From the NCBI GenBank assembly GCA_003149565.1, contig QCWH01000001.1:237551-281354 (forward strand): DNA of 43,804 nucleotides, written 5' to 3'. The notes below the pieces were generated by a model, which saw nothing but the letters and a program-made list of their open reading frames with translations, had not been told where the DNA came from and did not search any database. Below are positions 1 to 6,672 of the stretch, piece by piece. Origin of the DNA: Marivita sp. XM-24bin2 (GTDB taxonomy: Bacteria; Pseudomonadota; Alphaproteobacteria; Rhodobacterales; Rhodobacteraceae). Made by a program: the position numbers and the translations under genes. Every line of letters starts with the position of its first letter. Position 1 is the stretch's first letter.

Positions 1-717
1 AAGGTGCTGGCTAAATACGTACAGCAGGCCACTGCGGCAGGGGTGACCCAAGCCGTGTTCCCTGAAGGTGGACTGAGCCTTGACGGCAGTCTCACCGAGC
101 CGAAGGTTGGGATCCTGAAATACATACTGGAAGGCGCGGCACAGGCGGACCGCGATGTTGTATTTGTTCCCGTCGCCTTGAACTATGACAGGGTTCTTGA
201 AGACACGATCCTTCTGGCGGCGCAGCGCAAAGGCGAGCGGAAGTTCCGCGCGCGGATCAGCGTCGTATTCCGTGCGGTTCTGCGGCAGATTTGGTTGCGG
301 GTGACGGGCAAATTTCACCGGTTCGGGTATGCTGCAGTCAGTTTCGGCGAGCCTTTGCTGCTGAGCGAAGTCGAGACATCCGAGAACACACCAGATGCGA
401 TTTCCGGGCAAATCATGAGCCGGATCGCAGCGGCGGTCCCTGTTTTGCCGGTCCCGTTGATTGCTTCCTTGTTGTTAAAGAACGGGTCGATGTCGCGTGA
501 TGAGCTTGAGGCGGCTGTCGCCGGGAGTCTGCACGAGCTTGAAGGGGCACAGGTCCATCTGCCGCGGAACAACCGAGATTACGCAGTGGAATTTGGTCTC
601 CGCAATCTTCGCGAAAGAGGGCTCTTGAAAGAGCATGCGGGCCGGATCGGCCTTGTTCCGGCGAAAGAAGACCTCGCTCAGTTTTATGCAAATTCCATCA
701 AGCACCTGATGAGATAG
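1..717 (+). CDS. Glycerol-3-phosphate acyltransferase, PlsB type (3' part)
   Basis: Partial: the frame is open to the left edge and the true start lies outside the window. The visible 238 or so residues begin just before a phospholipid acyltransferase block, FPEGGLSLDG followed by an EPKVGIL stretch. This matches motif III of PlsB-type enzymes, where Gly and Arg/Ser residues help bind glycerol 3-phosphate, and the conserved Pro motif follows near FVPVALNYDR. The family transfers an acyl group to sn-1 of glycerol 3-phosphate at the membrane, the first step of phospholipid synthesis. The catalytic HX4D motif would be upstream and cannot be seen. A more general 1-acylglycerol-phosphate acyltransferase is possible, but the EGG-x-S-x-x-G block favours PlsB. 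It is followed by a 157-base gap and ccr on the same strand, with no terminator that I can see between them. Confidence 0.75.
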   Translation, partial: KVLAKYVQQATAAGVTQAVFPEGGLSLDGSLTEPKVGILKYILEGAAQADRDVVFVPVALNYDRVLEDTILLAAQRKGERKFRARISVVFRAVLRQIWLRVTGKFHRFGYAAVSFGEPLLLSEVETSENTPDAISGQIMSRIAAAVPVLPVPLIASLLLKNGSMSRDELEAAVAGSLHELEGAQVHLPRNNRDYAVEFGLRNLRERGLLKEHAGRIGLVPAKEDLAQFYANSIKHLMR

Positions 718-874
718 CATTCTGCGGCTGCAAATGTTTTTCTGCGTTCGCTCGGTCATAAAATTACAAAAAAGACCTAAATCTTGTTGCATAATTTCAA
801 AGCGGGTCCTATTTCAGGGTCAGACGCCGCGATTCTGCGTTGCGGCAGACAGTATATGACCCTAGGAGGCTCCA

Positions 875-2161
875 ATGGCTCTGGACCAGCAGACCGGTAT
901 TGCGGCGTATGATGCGCCTGAGAAAGACTTGTACGAGATCGGCGAAATGCCCCCATTGGGTTTCGTGCCTAAGAAAATGTACGCTTGGGCGATCCGTCGT
1001 GAACGTCATGGCGAACCGGAAACCGCGTTCGAAGTCGAAGTTGTGGACACGTGGGAGATCGACAGTCACGAGGTGTTGGTTCTCGTGATGGCGGCAGGTG
1101 TGAACTACAATGGTGTGTGGGCCGGTCTAGGCCAGCCGATCAGCCCCTTCGATGGTCATAAGCAGCCTTATCACATTGCCGGGTCCGATGCGTCCGGCAT
1201 CGTCTGGAAGGTCGGCGACAAGGTTAAGCGCTGGAAAGTGGGCGACGAGGTTGTGATCCATTGTAACCAGGACGATGGCGACGATGAGGAATGCAACGGT
1301 GGCGATCCGATGTTCAGCCCGACGCAGCGTATCTGGGGCTATGAGACCCATGATGGCTCGTTTTCGCAGTTCACCCGCGTTCAGGCGCAGCAGCTCATGC
1401 CGCGGCCGAAGCACCTGACATGGGAAGAAAGCGCCTGCTACACGCTGACACTTGCCACCGCTTACCGGATGCTGTTCGGGCACCAACCGCACGAGCTGCG
1501 CCCGGGGCAGAACGTTCTGGTTTGGGGTGCCTCGGGTGGCTTGGGGTCCTATGCGATCCAGCTGGCAAATACCGCGGGGGCCAATGCGATCGGCGTGATC
1601 TCGGACGAAGACAAACGTGATTTCGTCATGTCGATGGGTGCAAAAGGCGTTATCAATCGCAAAGACTTCAATTGCTGGGGCCAGCTTCCCACAGTGAACA
1701 CGCCTGAATACAAAGAATGGTTCAACGAGGCGCGCAAGTTCGGCAAGGCCATTTGGGATATCACCGGCAAAGGCAACAATGTGGACATGGTGTTCGAACA
1801 CCCTGGCGAGTCGACCTTCCCGGTCTCGACACTGGTGTGCAAGAAGGGTGGTATGGTCGTAATTTGCGCGGGCACCACCGGGTTCAATTGTACCTTCGAC
1901 GTGCGCTACATGTGGATGCACCAAAAGCGCCTTCAGGGCTCGCACTTTGCGCATCTCAAGCAGGCCGCCTCGGCCAATCAGCTGATGGTCGAGCGCCGTT
2001 TGGACCCGTGCATGTCAGAGGTGTTTCCGTGGGATGAGATCCCGCAGGCCCATACGAAAATGCTGCGCAATGAACACAAGCCTGGCAACATGGCTGTGCT
2101 GGTTCAGTCTCCAAAGACAGGTTTGCGCACTTTCGAGGACGCACTTGCGGCCCGGTCGTAA
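875..2161 (+). CDS. ccrA: Crotonyl-CoA carboxylase/reductase
   Basis: This 428-residue enzyme is of usual family length. It reductively carboxylates crotonyl-CoA to (2S)-ethylmalonyl-CoA with NADPH and CO2, the defining step of the ethylmalonyl-CoA pathway for acetyl-CoA assimilation. The sequence has an MDR fold: a GroES-like N-terminal half with VNYNGVWA, then an NADPH-binding Rossmann motif (VWGASGGLGSYAIQLA, about residues 212-227). Residues I associate with CO2 binding in the family are present: Asn in VNYN, Glu in GYETHDG and His in GSHFAHLKQ. Tyr takes the place of the Phe recalled from the Kitasatospora enzyme. The ATG start has an AGGAGG ribosome site at 864-869. A strong terminator follows at 2193, so ccr probably ends its transcript. 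Its usual partner ethylmalonyl-CoA mutase (meaA/ecm) is not in the window. Confidence 0.95.
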   Translation: MALDQQTGIAAYDAPEKDLYEIGEMPPLGFVPKKMYAWAIRRERHGEPETAFEVEVVDTWEIDSHEVLVLVMAAGVNYNGVWAGLGQPISPFDGHKQPYHIAGSDASGIVWKVGDKVKRWKVGDEVVIHCNQDDGDDEECNGGDPMFSPTQRIWGYETHDGSFSQFTRVQAQQLMPRPKHLTWEESACYTLTLATAYRMLFGHQPHELRPGQNVLVWGASGGLGSYAIQLANTAGANAIGVISDEDKRDFVMSMGAKGVINRKDFNCWGQLPTVNTPEYKEWFNEARKFGKAIWDITGKGNNVDMVFEHPGESTFPVSTLVCKKGGMVVICAGTTGFNCTFDVRYMWMHQKRLQGSHFAHLKQAASANQLMVERRLDPCMSEVFPWDEIPQAHTKMLRNEHKPGNMAVLVQSPKTGLRTFEDALAARS

Positions 2162-2192
2162 CCTTCTGCTTACCTCTCGATGTTAGAAAGAC

Positions 2193-2221
2193 CCCGCAGG
2201 CTTTGTCCTGCGGGCTTTTTA
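2193..2221 (+). terminator. Rho-independent terminator after ccrA
   Basis: A perfect 8-bp stem (CCCGCAGG at 2193-2200 with CCTGCGGG at 2207-2214) has a six-base loop and is followed by CTTTTT. It lies 31 bases after the ccrA stop and separates ccrA from the quorum-sensing transcript. Confidence 0.9.
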
Positions 2222-2296
2222 CGTCGAAACGGTGCAGTTTGAAATGGCACGTGGTTTCTCTGCCTCGCCAGAAATGGGGAGTTGGAATCAGGGAGT

Positions 2297-2324
2297 TTGT
2301 CACTGTTGTGACACATGTTATAGT
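2297..2324 (+). promoter_or_regulatory. Predicted promoter of the luxR locus with overlapping inverted repeat
   Basis: TTGTCA at 2297-2302 and TATAGT at 2319-2324 are 16 bases apart and fit a housekeeping -35/-10 pair. A perfect inverted repeat, TGTCAC-TGTT-GTGACA (2298-2313), lies on the -35 box and the start of the spacer, a typical place for a repressor operator. A GANTC methylation sequence (GAATC, 2285-2289) lies just upstream. The promoter assignment is by inspection; the binding protein is unknown. Confidence 0.55.
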
Positions 2325-2328
2325 TGTA

Positions 2329-2344
2329 TTAACGTTCTGTTAAC
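2329..2344 (+). promoter_or_regulatory. CtrA-type binding box at the luxR transcription start
   Basis: TTAACGTTCTGTTAAC is an exact match to the full CtrA recognition sequence TTAA-N7-TTAAC known from Caulobacter and used across alphaproteobacteria. It covers the expected start of transcription, 5-20 bases after the predicted -10 box, where a bound regulator would normally block RNA polymerase. It can also be read as an inverted repeat (TTAAC-N5-GTTAA). The sequence match is direct; the role is inference. Confidence 0.6.
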
Positions 2345-2364
2345 TATCTTTAGGTGACGCTGTT

Positions 2365-2580
2365 ATGGGACATGACTGGATCATAGATGTGCTCACCGAT
2401 CTCAAGACATTCGCGGTTGCGAATGATCTGGACGCCTTGGCAGCCAAGCTTGATGATACGCAAGTGGTTGCCAAGGCCGAGATCGGAGCGCGCGGCAAAG
2501 GGATAGACCGTGGGCTTTTTGGAGAGAGTGCCGCAGTTGGACGATGTGATAGCGCGGTTGGAGTGCGCAGAACATCTTGA
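2365..2580 (+). CDS. Small conserved-looking protein upstream of luxR
   Basis: A 71-residue ORF with a clear ATG and an AGGTGA ribosome site at 2352-2357. It begins 21 bases after the CtrA-type box, so it would be the first gene of the luxR transcript. The first 40 residues look like a real small helical protein: MGHDWIIDVLTDLKTFAV, then a Leu/Ala/Asp-rich stretch ending DDTQVVAKAEI. From memory, short proteins with this kind of WI-x-DVL-x-DL start and LA-x-x-L-D-D-T motif occur ahead of luxR in other Rhodobacterales. The last 24 codons overlap luxR in another frame and look less protein-like (Gly/Arg/Ser-rich), so the C-terminus may have drifted. No enzymatic or DNA-binding motif is visible and no function is assigned. 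Confidence 0.55.
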   Translation: MGHDWIIDVLTDLKTFAVANDLDALAAKLDDTQVVAKAEIGARGKGIDRGLFGESAAVGRCDSAVGVRRTS

Positions 2581-3238
2581 CGCGCTTCAGGCGGTTATTG
2601 AGTGGTTGCGTGATTACTATGCCGTTGACGACATGGTTTACCATTGGGTGTCGAGCAACGGAGAACAATATGGTTGCGGCACGTATGACCCCAAATGGGT
2701 CGCCCGGTATCTGGAAAAGGGGTATCTGCGCATCGACCCTGTGGTGATCGGCTGTTACCAGCGGTTTCATCCTGTTGACTGGAAAAGATTGGATTGGTCG
2801 AGCAAGGCCGCGCGATCTTTTATGCAGGACGCGGCCGAGCATGGCATTGGGCATCAGGGGTATTCCATTCCGATCCGTGGGCCAAATGGACAGTTCGCGT
2901 TGTTTACGGTCAGCCATAGTTGTGATGATGATCAATGGGCCAGTTTTACCGAACTCAACCGGCGCGACCTGATCCTGCTGGCGCATTATTTCAACCAAAC
3001 GGCACTGAAGCTCGAGCCGGGGCGCAAGCCCGAACCGACTCAGCCGTTGTCGCCCCGTGAGGTGGAAACGATGACGCTCCTGGCGGTGGGCTACAGCCGC
3101 GCGCAGGTTGCAGAAACGCTTGCGATCTCGGAACATACACTGCGCGTCTACATCGAAAGCGCCCGTTTCAAGTTGGGAGCACTGAACACGACACATGCGG
3201 TCGCGCGTGCTATGGCGCGTGGACAGATTATAGTGTAA
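2510..3238 (+). CDS. LuxR-family quorum-sensing transcription factor
   Basis: This 242-residue protein has the two standard domains. The N-terminal autoinducer-binding domain (about residues 20-165) contains the W-x3-Y then D-P pattern (KWVARYLEKGYLRIDPV) and the later Trp in DWKRLDW that contact acyl-homoserine lactones. The C-terminal LuxR helix-turn-helix (about 178-236) starts at LSPREVETMTLL and includes VAETLAISEHTLRVYI. The GTG start at 2510 is chosen because AAGGGA lies six bases upstream (2498-2503) and the N-terminus has family length; an in-frame GTG at 2528 is the alternative. The start lies inside the upstream small ORF, which suggests translational coupling. luxI follows after 117 bases on the same strand, so this is a complete sensing pair. 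The ligand cannot be told from sequence. Confidence 0.92.
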   Translation: MGFLERVPQLDDVIARLECAEHLDALQAVIEWLRDYYAVDDMVYHWVSSNGEQYGCGTYDPKWVARYLEKGYLRIDPVVIGCYQRFHPVDWKRLDWSSKAARSFMQDAAEHGIGHQGYSIPIRGPNGQFALFTVSHSCDDDQWASFTELNRRDLILLAHYFNQTALKLEPGRKPEPTQPLSPREVETMTLLAVGYSRAQVAETLAISEHTLRVYIESARFKLGALNTTHAVARAMARGQIIV

Positions 3239-3355
3239 TTGGGCGCTACAAACTTCGTCTGCGCTAGGTTCGCTTTCTCGCGCGCAACGTACGGTTCCCG
3301 AAGCATCCATTCACTTTTAAGCATGAGCGTGCCGCCGGCAACGGAGGGCACTTGC

Positions 3356-3994
3356 ATGATTCGATATCTCTACGCTGATCAACTGATCGACAATCCGAAA
3401 CTGGCACGCAACATGTTCGAAGATCGCGCGGACCAGTTCAAAACGCGGCTTGGGTGGGAGGTTCAAGTAAACGCGGACGGGCAGGAGCGTGATGCGTATG
3501 ACGATCTCAATCCGCTCTATGTGATTTGGGAAACTGAGACCGGCATGCATGGAGGGTCGATGCGGTTTCTGCCGACCACGGGGCGCACAATGGTCAGCGA
3601 GCATTTTCTTGATTTGACGGATGGGGTTCCATTTCAGAGCCCGTTCATCTGGGAATGCACACGGTTTTGCCTGTCGCGCAAAGCCGAACCGGGCACGGCG
3701 GCGGCATTGATGCTGGCCGGGGGCGAGATCATGCAGGGATTTGGAATCAAGCATTTCGTCGGCGTTTTCGATGCGCGTATGGTGCGGATCTACAACCGGA
3801 TCGGGGCAGCGCCCGAGGTGCTGGGCACGCAGGGCGAGGGACGTGCGGCAATCAGCGTTGGGCTGTGGGAGTTCAGTGAGGCGGCGCAAAAGCGGGTGTC
3901 GCGGGTCGCGGGCATTCCATTGCAGGCGTCGCGCGATTGGTTCAACGCGGCCTTCGGTGGTGTAGTGCCGCAGAGCGATCTTAGCGCGGCCTGA
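3356..3994 (+). CDS. Acyl-homoserine-lactone synthase (LuxI family)
   Basis: This 212-residue protein joins an acyl chain from acyl-ACP (or an acyl-CoA) to S-adenosylmethionine to make an N-acyl-homoserine lactone signal. All the usual LuxI residues are visible: Arg24, Phe28, Trp34, Asp46, Asp49, Arg70, Phe84, Glu100 and Arg103. The frame is open upstream to 3239, but the ATG at 3356 is chosen because GGAGGG lies at 3343-3348 and the protein then starts directly at the conserved MIRYLYADQL. The acyl chain length is not predictable from these motifs. It lies downstream of luxR and ahead of a helicase gene 38 bases on. I looked for a lux-box-like inverted repeat in 3239-3355 and saw none. Confidence 0.93.
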   Translation: MIRYLYADQLIDNPKLARNMFEDRADQFKTRLGWEVQVNADGQERDAYDDLNPLYVIWETETGMHGGSMRFLPTTGRTMVSEHFLDLTDGVPFQSPFIWECTRFCLSRKAEPGTAAALMLAGGEIMQGFGIKHFVGVFDARMVRIYNRIGAAPEVLGTQGEGRAAISVGLWEFSEAAQKRVSRVAGIPLQASRDWFNAAFGGVVPQSDLSAA

Positions 3995-4032
3995 CGCTGG
4001 TGCCTGCTGCGCGGGCGCTATAGGGTTCGCGC

Positions 4033-5565
4033 ATGACCTTGCCCGCGCTCACATATTCCGAAGATCAGGCTGCTGCCCACGATGCGGTGGCCGAGATGCT
4101 GCGCGAGGCGGGCATTGACCTTGACGACGGTCTTTTGCTGCCACCGCGCGACGGCAAGACCAAGATCATGGCGATCACAGGCAAGGCGGGGTCGGGTAAG
4201 ACGTTGCTATTGGCCGAACTGTCCAAATCCTTGCAGGCGGCGGGTGTTGAGGTGGTGTCGGGCGATTACGAAGGCCGTCGTCGCAAAGACCGCCGGACGC
4301 TGGCGGTGCTGGCGCCGACGAACAAGGCCGCGTTTGTGCTGCGCATGCGCGGTGTACCCGCGACGACCATTCACCGCATTCTTTACACGCCGGTCTATGA
4401 CCCCGAATACGAGCGCATTGCCGAGTGGCTGATGGGCAATGGCGATCAGCCAGAGATTGAGGGACTGACTGAGGAAGGATTCGCGCGGGCGCAGATGTCG
4501 TACGAGGCGCACAAATCGATCCCGGCGGCTTTGGCCGCAGCGGGTTTGCGTGGGTCCGATTTCATCACCGGCTGGAAGCGGCGCGAAGACCCGTTGGATA
4601 TCGGGTTCGTCGACGAGGCGTCGATGCTGGACGAACGGCAGGTCGAGGATCTGCGCGAGATCTTCCCGAACCTGCTGCTCTTTGGTGATCCGGCACAGCT
4701 CGCACCGGTGAACCAATCGGGCAAGATGGTGTTCGATACTTTGGCCCCGAGCCAGGTGCTGAACCTGAACCGCATCCATAGGCAGGACGCGGACAACCCC
4801 ATTTTGGATCTGGCGCATGCTTTGGCCGATCCGGACCTGAGTTTCGATGGGTTCGAACGCATGGTCGAGGACATCGCGCGGGCCGATGATCGTGTGGTGC
4901 TTGGCCAGCGCGTCGAGGTCGATCTGATGGCGCGGTCTCCGGTGTTGGTGTGGCGCAACGCGACGCGAATCCGGCTGATCAACGCGTTCCGGTCGGTCTA
5001 TGGTGCGCCGGAGGATTCGCTTCTGGAAGGCGAGCCTCTGATCTGCGACGGGCTGGAATTGCCATTGAAGCACCGCAAGAAACGGCTGGACCTTGAGGCG
5101 CGGGGGCTGATCAAGGGCGCACAGGTGATCTACCTTGGGCCGGGTCGCAAGCCGGGATTTTCGCGGTTGCATGTGATCGGTGCCGAAGACCCGCAGGTGT
5201 CGGCGGCGTCGATTGTGAAGATCGAAAAGCCGGACGAGGAAGAGCCGTTCATTCCCTTTGCCGCTCGCATGGGCGCCACCTTCCTGCATGGGGCTGCCGT
5301 GACGATCCACAAGGCACAGGGCTCGCAATGGGACGAGGTTCAGGTCTTTGCACCTGATCTTTACGCTGCCGCCCGGATGGGCCGCAGCGAGGCGGGCCAG
5401 CCCCTGTGGAAACGTCTGGCCTATGTGGCCATCACGCGCGCACAGACCCGGCTGTATTGGGTGGTGCGCAATCGGCTGTCAAAGCCGAGCGGGCCGTTGC
5501 AAGTGGACGACTTGAGGGCGACACCCGCCGCCCCCTTGGCGCTTGAGGTCGAAGCCGAGTTCTAG
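4033..5565 (+). CDS. RecD-like SF1B DNA helicase / ATPase
   Basis: This 510-residue protein is an ATP-dependent helicase of the RecD/Dda kind, expected to act in the cytoplasm on DNA repair or recombination intermediates. Walker A is ITGKAGSGKTLLLAEL (about residues 49-64). Motif Ia is APTNKAA, Walker B is FVDEASMLD, motif III is LFGDPAQLAPV, and the C-terminal UvrD_C_2-type block contains VTIHKAQGSQWDEV then YVAITRAQTRLY. It is about 100 residues shorter than E. coli RecD and lacks an obvious N-terminal RecBC-binding region, so a stand-alone RecD2/Dda-like role is more likely than RecBCD. The ATG at 4033 gives a normal N-terminus. Its stop overlaps the stop of the convergent gene at 5562. 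Confidence 0.88.
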   Translation: MTLPALTYSEDQAAAHDAVAEMLREAGIDLDDGLLLPPRDGKTKIMAITGKAGSGKTLLLAELSKSLQAAGVEVVSGDYEGRRRKDRRTLAVLAPTNKAAFVLRMRGVPATTIHRILYTPVYDPEYERIAEWLMGNGDQPEIEGLTEEGFARAQMSYEAHKSIPAALAAAGLRGSDFITGWKRREDPLDIGFVDEASMLDERQVEDLREIFPNLLLFGDPAQLAPVNQSGKMVFDTLAPSQVLNLNRIHRQDADNPILDLAHALADPDLSFDGFERMVEDIARADDRVVLGQRVEVDLMARSPVLVWRNATRIRLINAFRSVYGAPEDSLLEGEPLICDGLELPLKHRKKRLDLEARGLIKGAQVIYLGPGRKPGFSRLHVIGAEDPQVSAASIVKIEKPDEEEPFIPFAARMGATFLHGAAVTIHKAQGSQWDEVQVFAPDLYAAARMGRSEAGQPLWKRLAYVAITRAQTRLYWVVRNRLSKPSGPLQVDDLRATPAAPLALEVEAEF

Positions 5566-6581
5566 AGCTTGACGATCTGCTTGCCGGTGTTTCCGCCCTT
5601 GAGCATGGCGATGAAGGCGTCTGGTGCGTTCTCCAACCCTTCGGCCACGTCTTCGAGATAGGCAATCTCACCCGCCGCAACTTTGGGGCCGACATCCTTA
5701 AGAAAGGCCGGGTACTGGTTCCAGTGGTCGAAGATGATGAAGCCCGACACTTTCAGGCGTTTGACCAAGATGCTGCGCCACATGCCGGGAAGCTGGTTTT
5801 CGGGCGCGATGTTCGACCCGCCATACCATGCGATCATGCCACAGACCGGGATGCGCCCGTGCACGTTCATCAGCGGCATCACGGCCTCGAGCACCTGACC
5901 ACCGACATTTTCCCAGTAGATGTCCACGCCATCTGGTGCGACCTCGGAAATCGCTTTGCGCAGGGATGCGGCGTCATCATGGGCGCGGTGGTCGATAGCG
6001 GCGTCAAAGCCGAAGGTCTCAGTAGCCAGACGGCATTTCTCGGCACCTCCGGCAATGGCGATGGTGCGCAGGCCCATCTGTTTTGCCAATTGCCCGACCA
6101 TGGAGCCAACCGGCCCGGTGGCGGCTCCCACGACAAGCGTTTCGCCCGCCTTGGGTTTTCCGAATTCATTGAGGCCGACCCAGCCTGTGAGGCCGGGCAT
6201 ACCGAGAACACCAAGCGCCGTTGAAGGCGGCAGCGAAGAGTCAAGTTTACGCAGGTCCTTGCCCGGCAGGCAGGCGTGACTGGCCCAGCCGGTCATGCCG
6301 GTCACGGTGTCACCTTCGGCAAACCCGTCTGCCTTGCTTGCAAGCACGCGGCCCACGCCTTGACCGGTCATGGTGCCGCCCAGATCAACCGAGGGCGCAT
6401 AGCTTTTCACATCGTCCATGCGGCCCCGCATGTAGGGGTCAAGAGACAGGTGGGTGACTTCAATCAGCACCTCACCGTCGGAGGGCGCGGGCAGCGGGCC
6501 TGTTTCCAGTTTGAAATCCTCGGGCGCAGGAGCACCTTTTGGGCGGCGGGCCAGCGTGATGCGGGACATCGTGTCGGACAT
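5562..6581 (-). CDS. NADPH-dependent MDR oxidoreductase (CurA/leukotriene B4 dehydrogenase-like)
   Basis: This 339-residue medium-chain reductase lacks the zinc ligands of alcohol dehydrogenases and belongs to the double-bond reductase branch, which reduces alpha,beta-unsaturated ketones or aldehydes with NADPH. Diagnostic stretches are LSLDPYMRGRM (about residues 46-56), MPGLTGWVGL and the nucleotide-binding VVGAATGPVGSMVGQLAK (about 150-167), followed later by YWENVGG. The ATG at 6581 has GAGGAAG about 9 bases upstream on the minus strand; an in-frame ATG four codons later is possible. It is divergent from the acyl-CoA ligase gene and convergent with the helicase, sharing the tetranucleotide CTAG as both stop codons. 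The natural substrate is unknown; detoxification of enals is one possibility. Confidence 0.88.
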   Translation of the reverse strand: MSDTMSRITLARRPKGAPAPEDFKLETGPLPAPSDGEVLIEVTHLSLDPYMRGRMDDVKSYAPSVDLGGTMTGQGVGRVLASKADGFAEGDTVTGMTGWASHACLPGKDLRKLDSSLPPSTALGVLGMPGLTGWVGLNEFGKPKAGETLVVGAATGPVGSMVGQLAKQMGLRTIAIAGGAEKCRLATETFGFDAAIDHRAHDDAASLRKAISEVAPDGVDIYWENVGGQVLEAVMPLMNVHGRIPVCGMIAWYGGSNIAPENQLPGMWRSILVKRLKVSGFIIFDHWNQYPAFLKDVGPKVAAGEIAYLEDVAEGLENAPDAFIAMLKGGNTGKQIVKL

Positions 6582-6672
6582 GAGATTGCTTCCTCACTGT
6601 TAGGGGTTGCGCGCGATCGGTCGGATGCTCAGTGTATCTGGAACGATAGGGCAGAAGGCAAGGGAGGGCTTG

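Noticed and set aside
1127-1954. Long minus-strand ORF inside ccrA
   Set aside because: It is antisense to a well-supported gene, and its composition (His/Arg/Leu-rich) reflects the GC-rich codons of ccrA.
2402-3310. 302-codon minus-strand ORF across luxR
   Set aside because: Antisense to luxR and the small upstream ORF; it has no recognisable domain and a shadow-like composition.
3239-3355. Possible lux box upstream of luxI
   Set aside because: No inverted repeat of the expected 18-20 bases was visible; short complementary pieces did not line up with a promoter.
4207-5328. 373-codon minus-strand ORF inside the helicase gene
   Set aside because: Shadow of a gene with intact helicase motifs; rich in Arg, His and Gln, with no known pattern.
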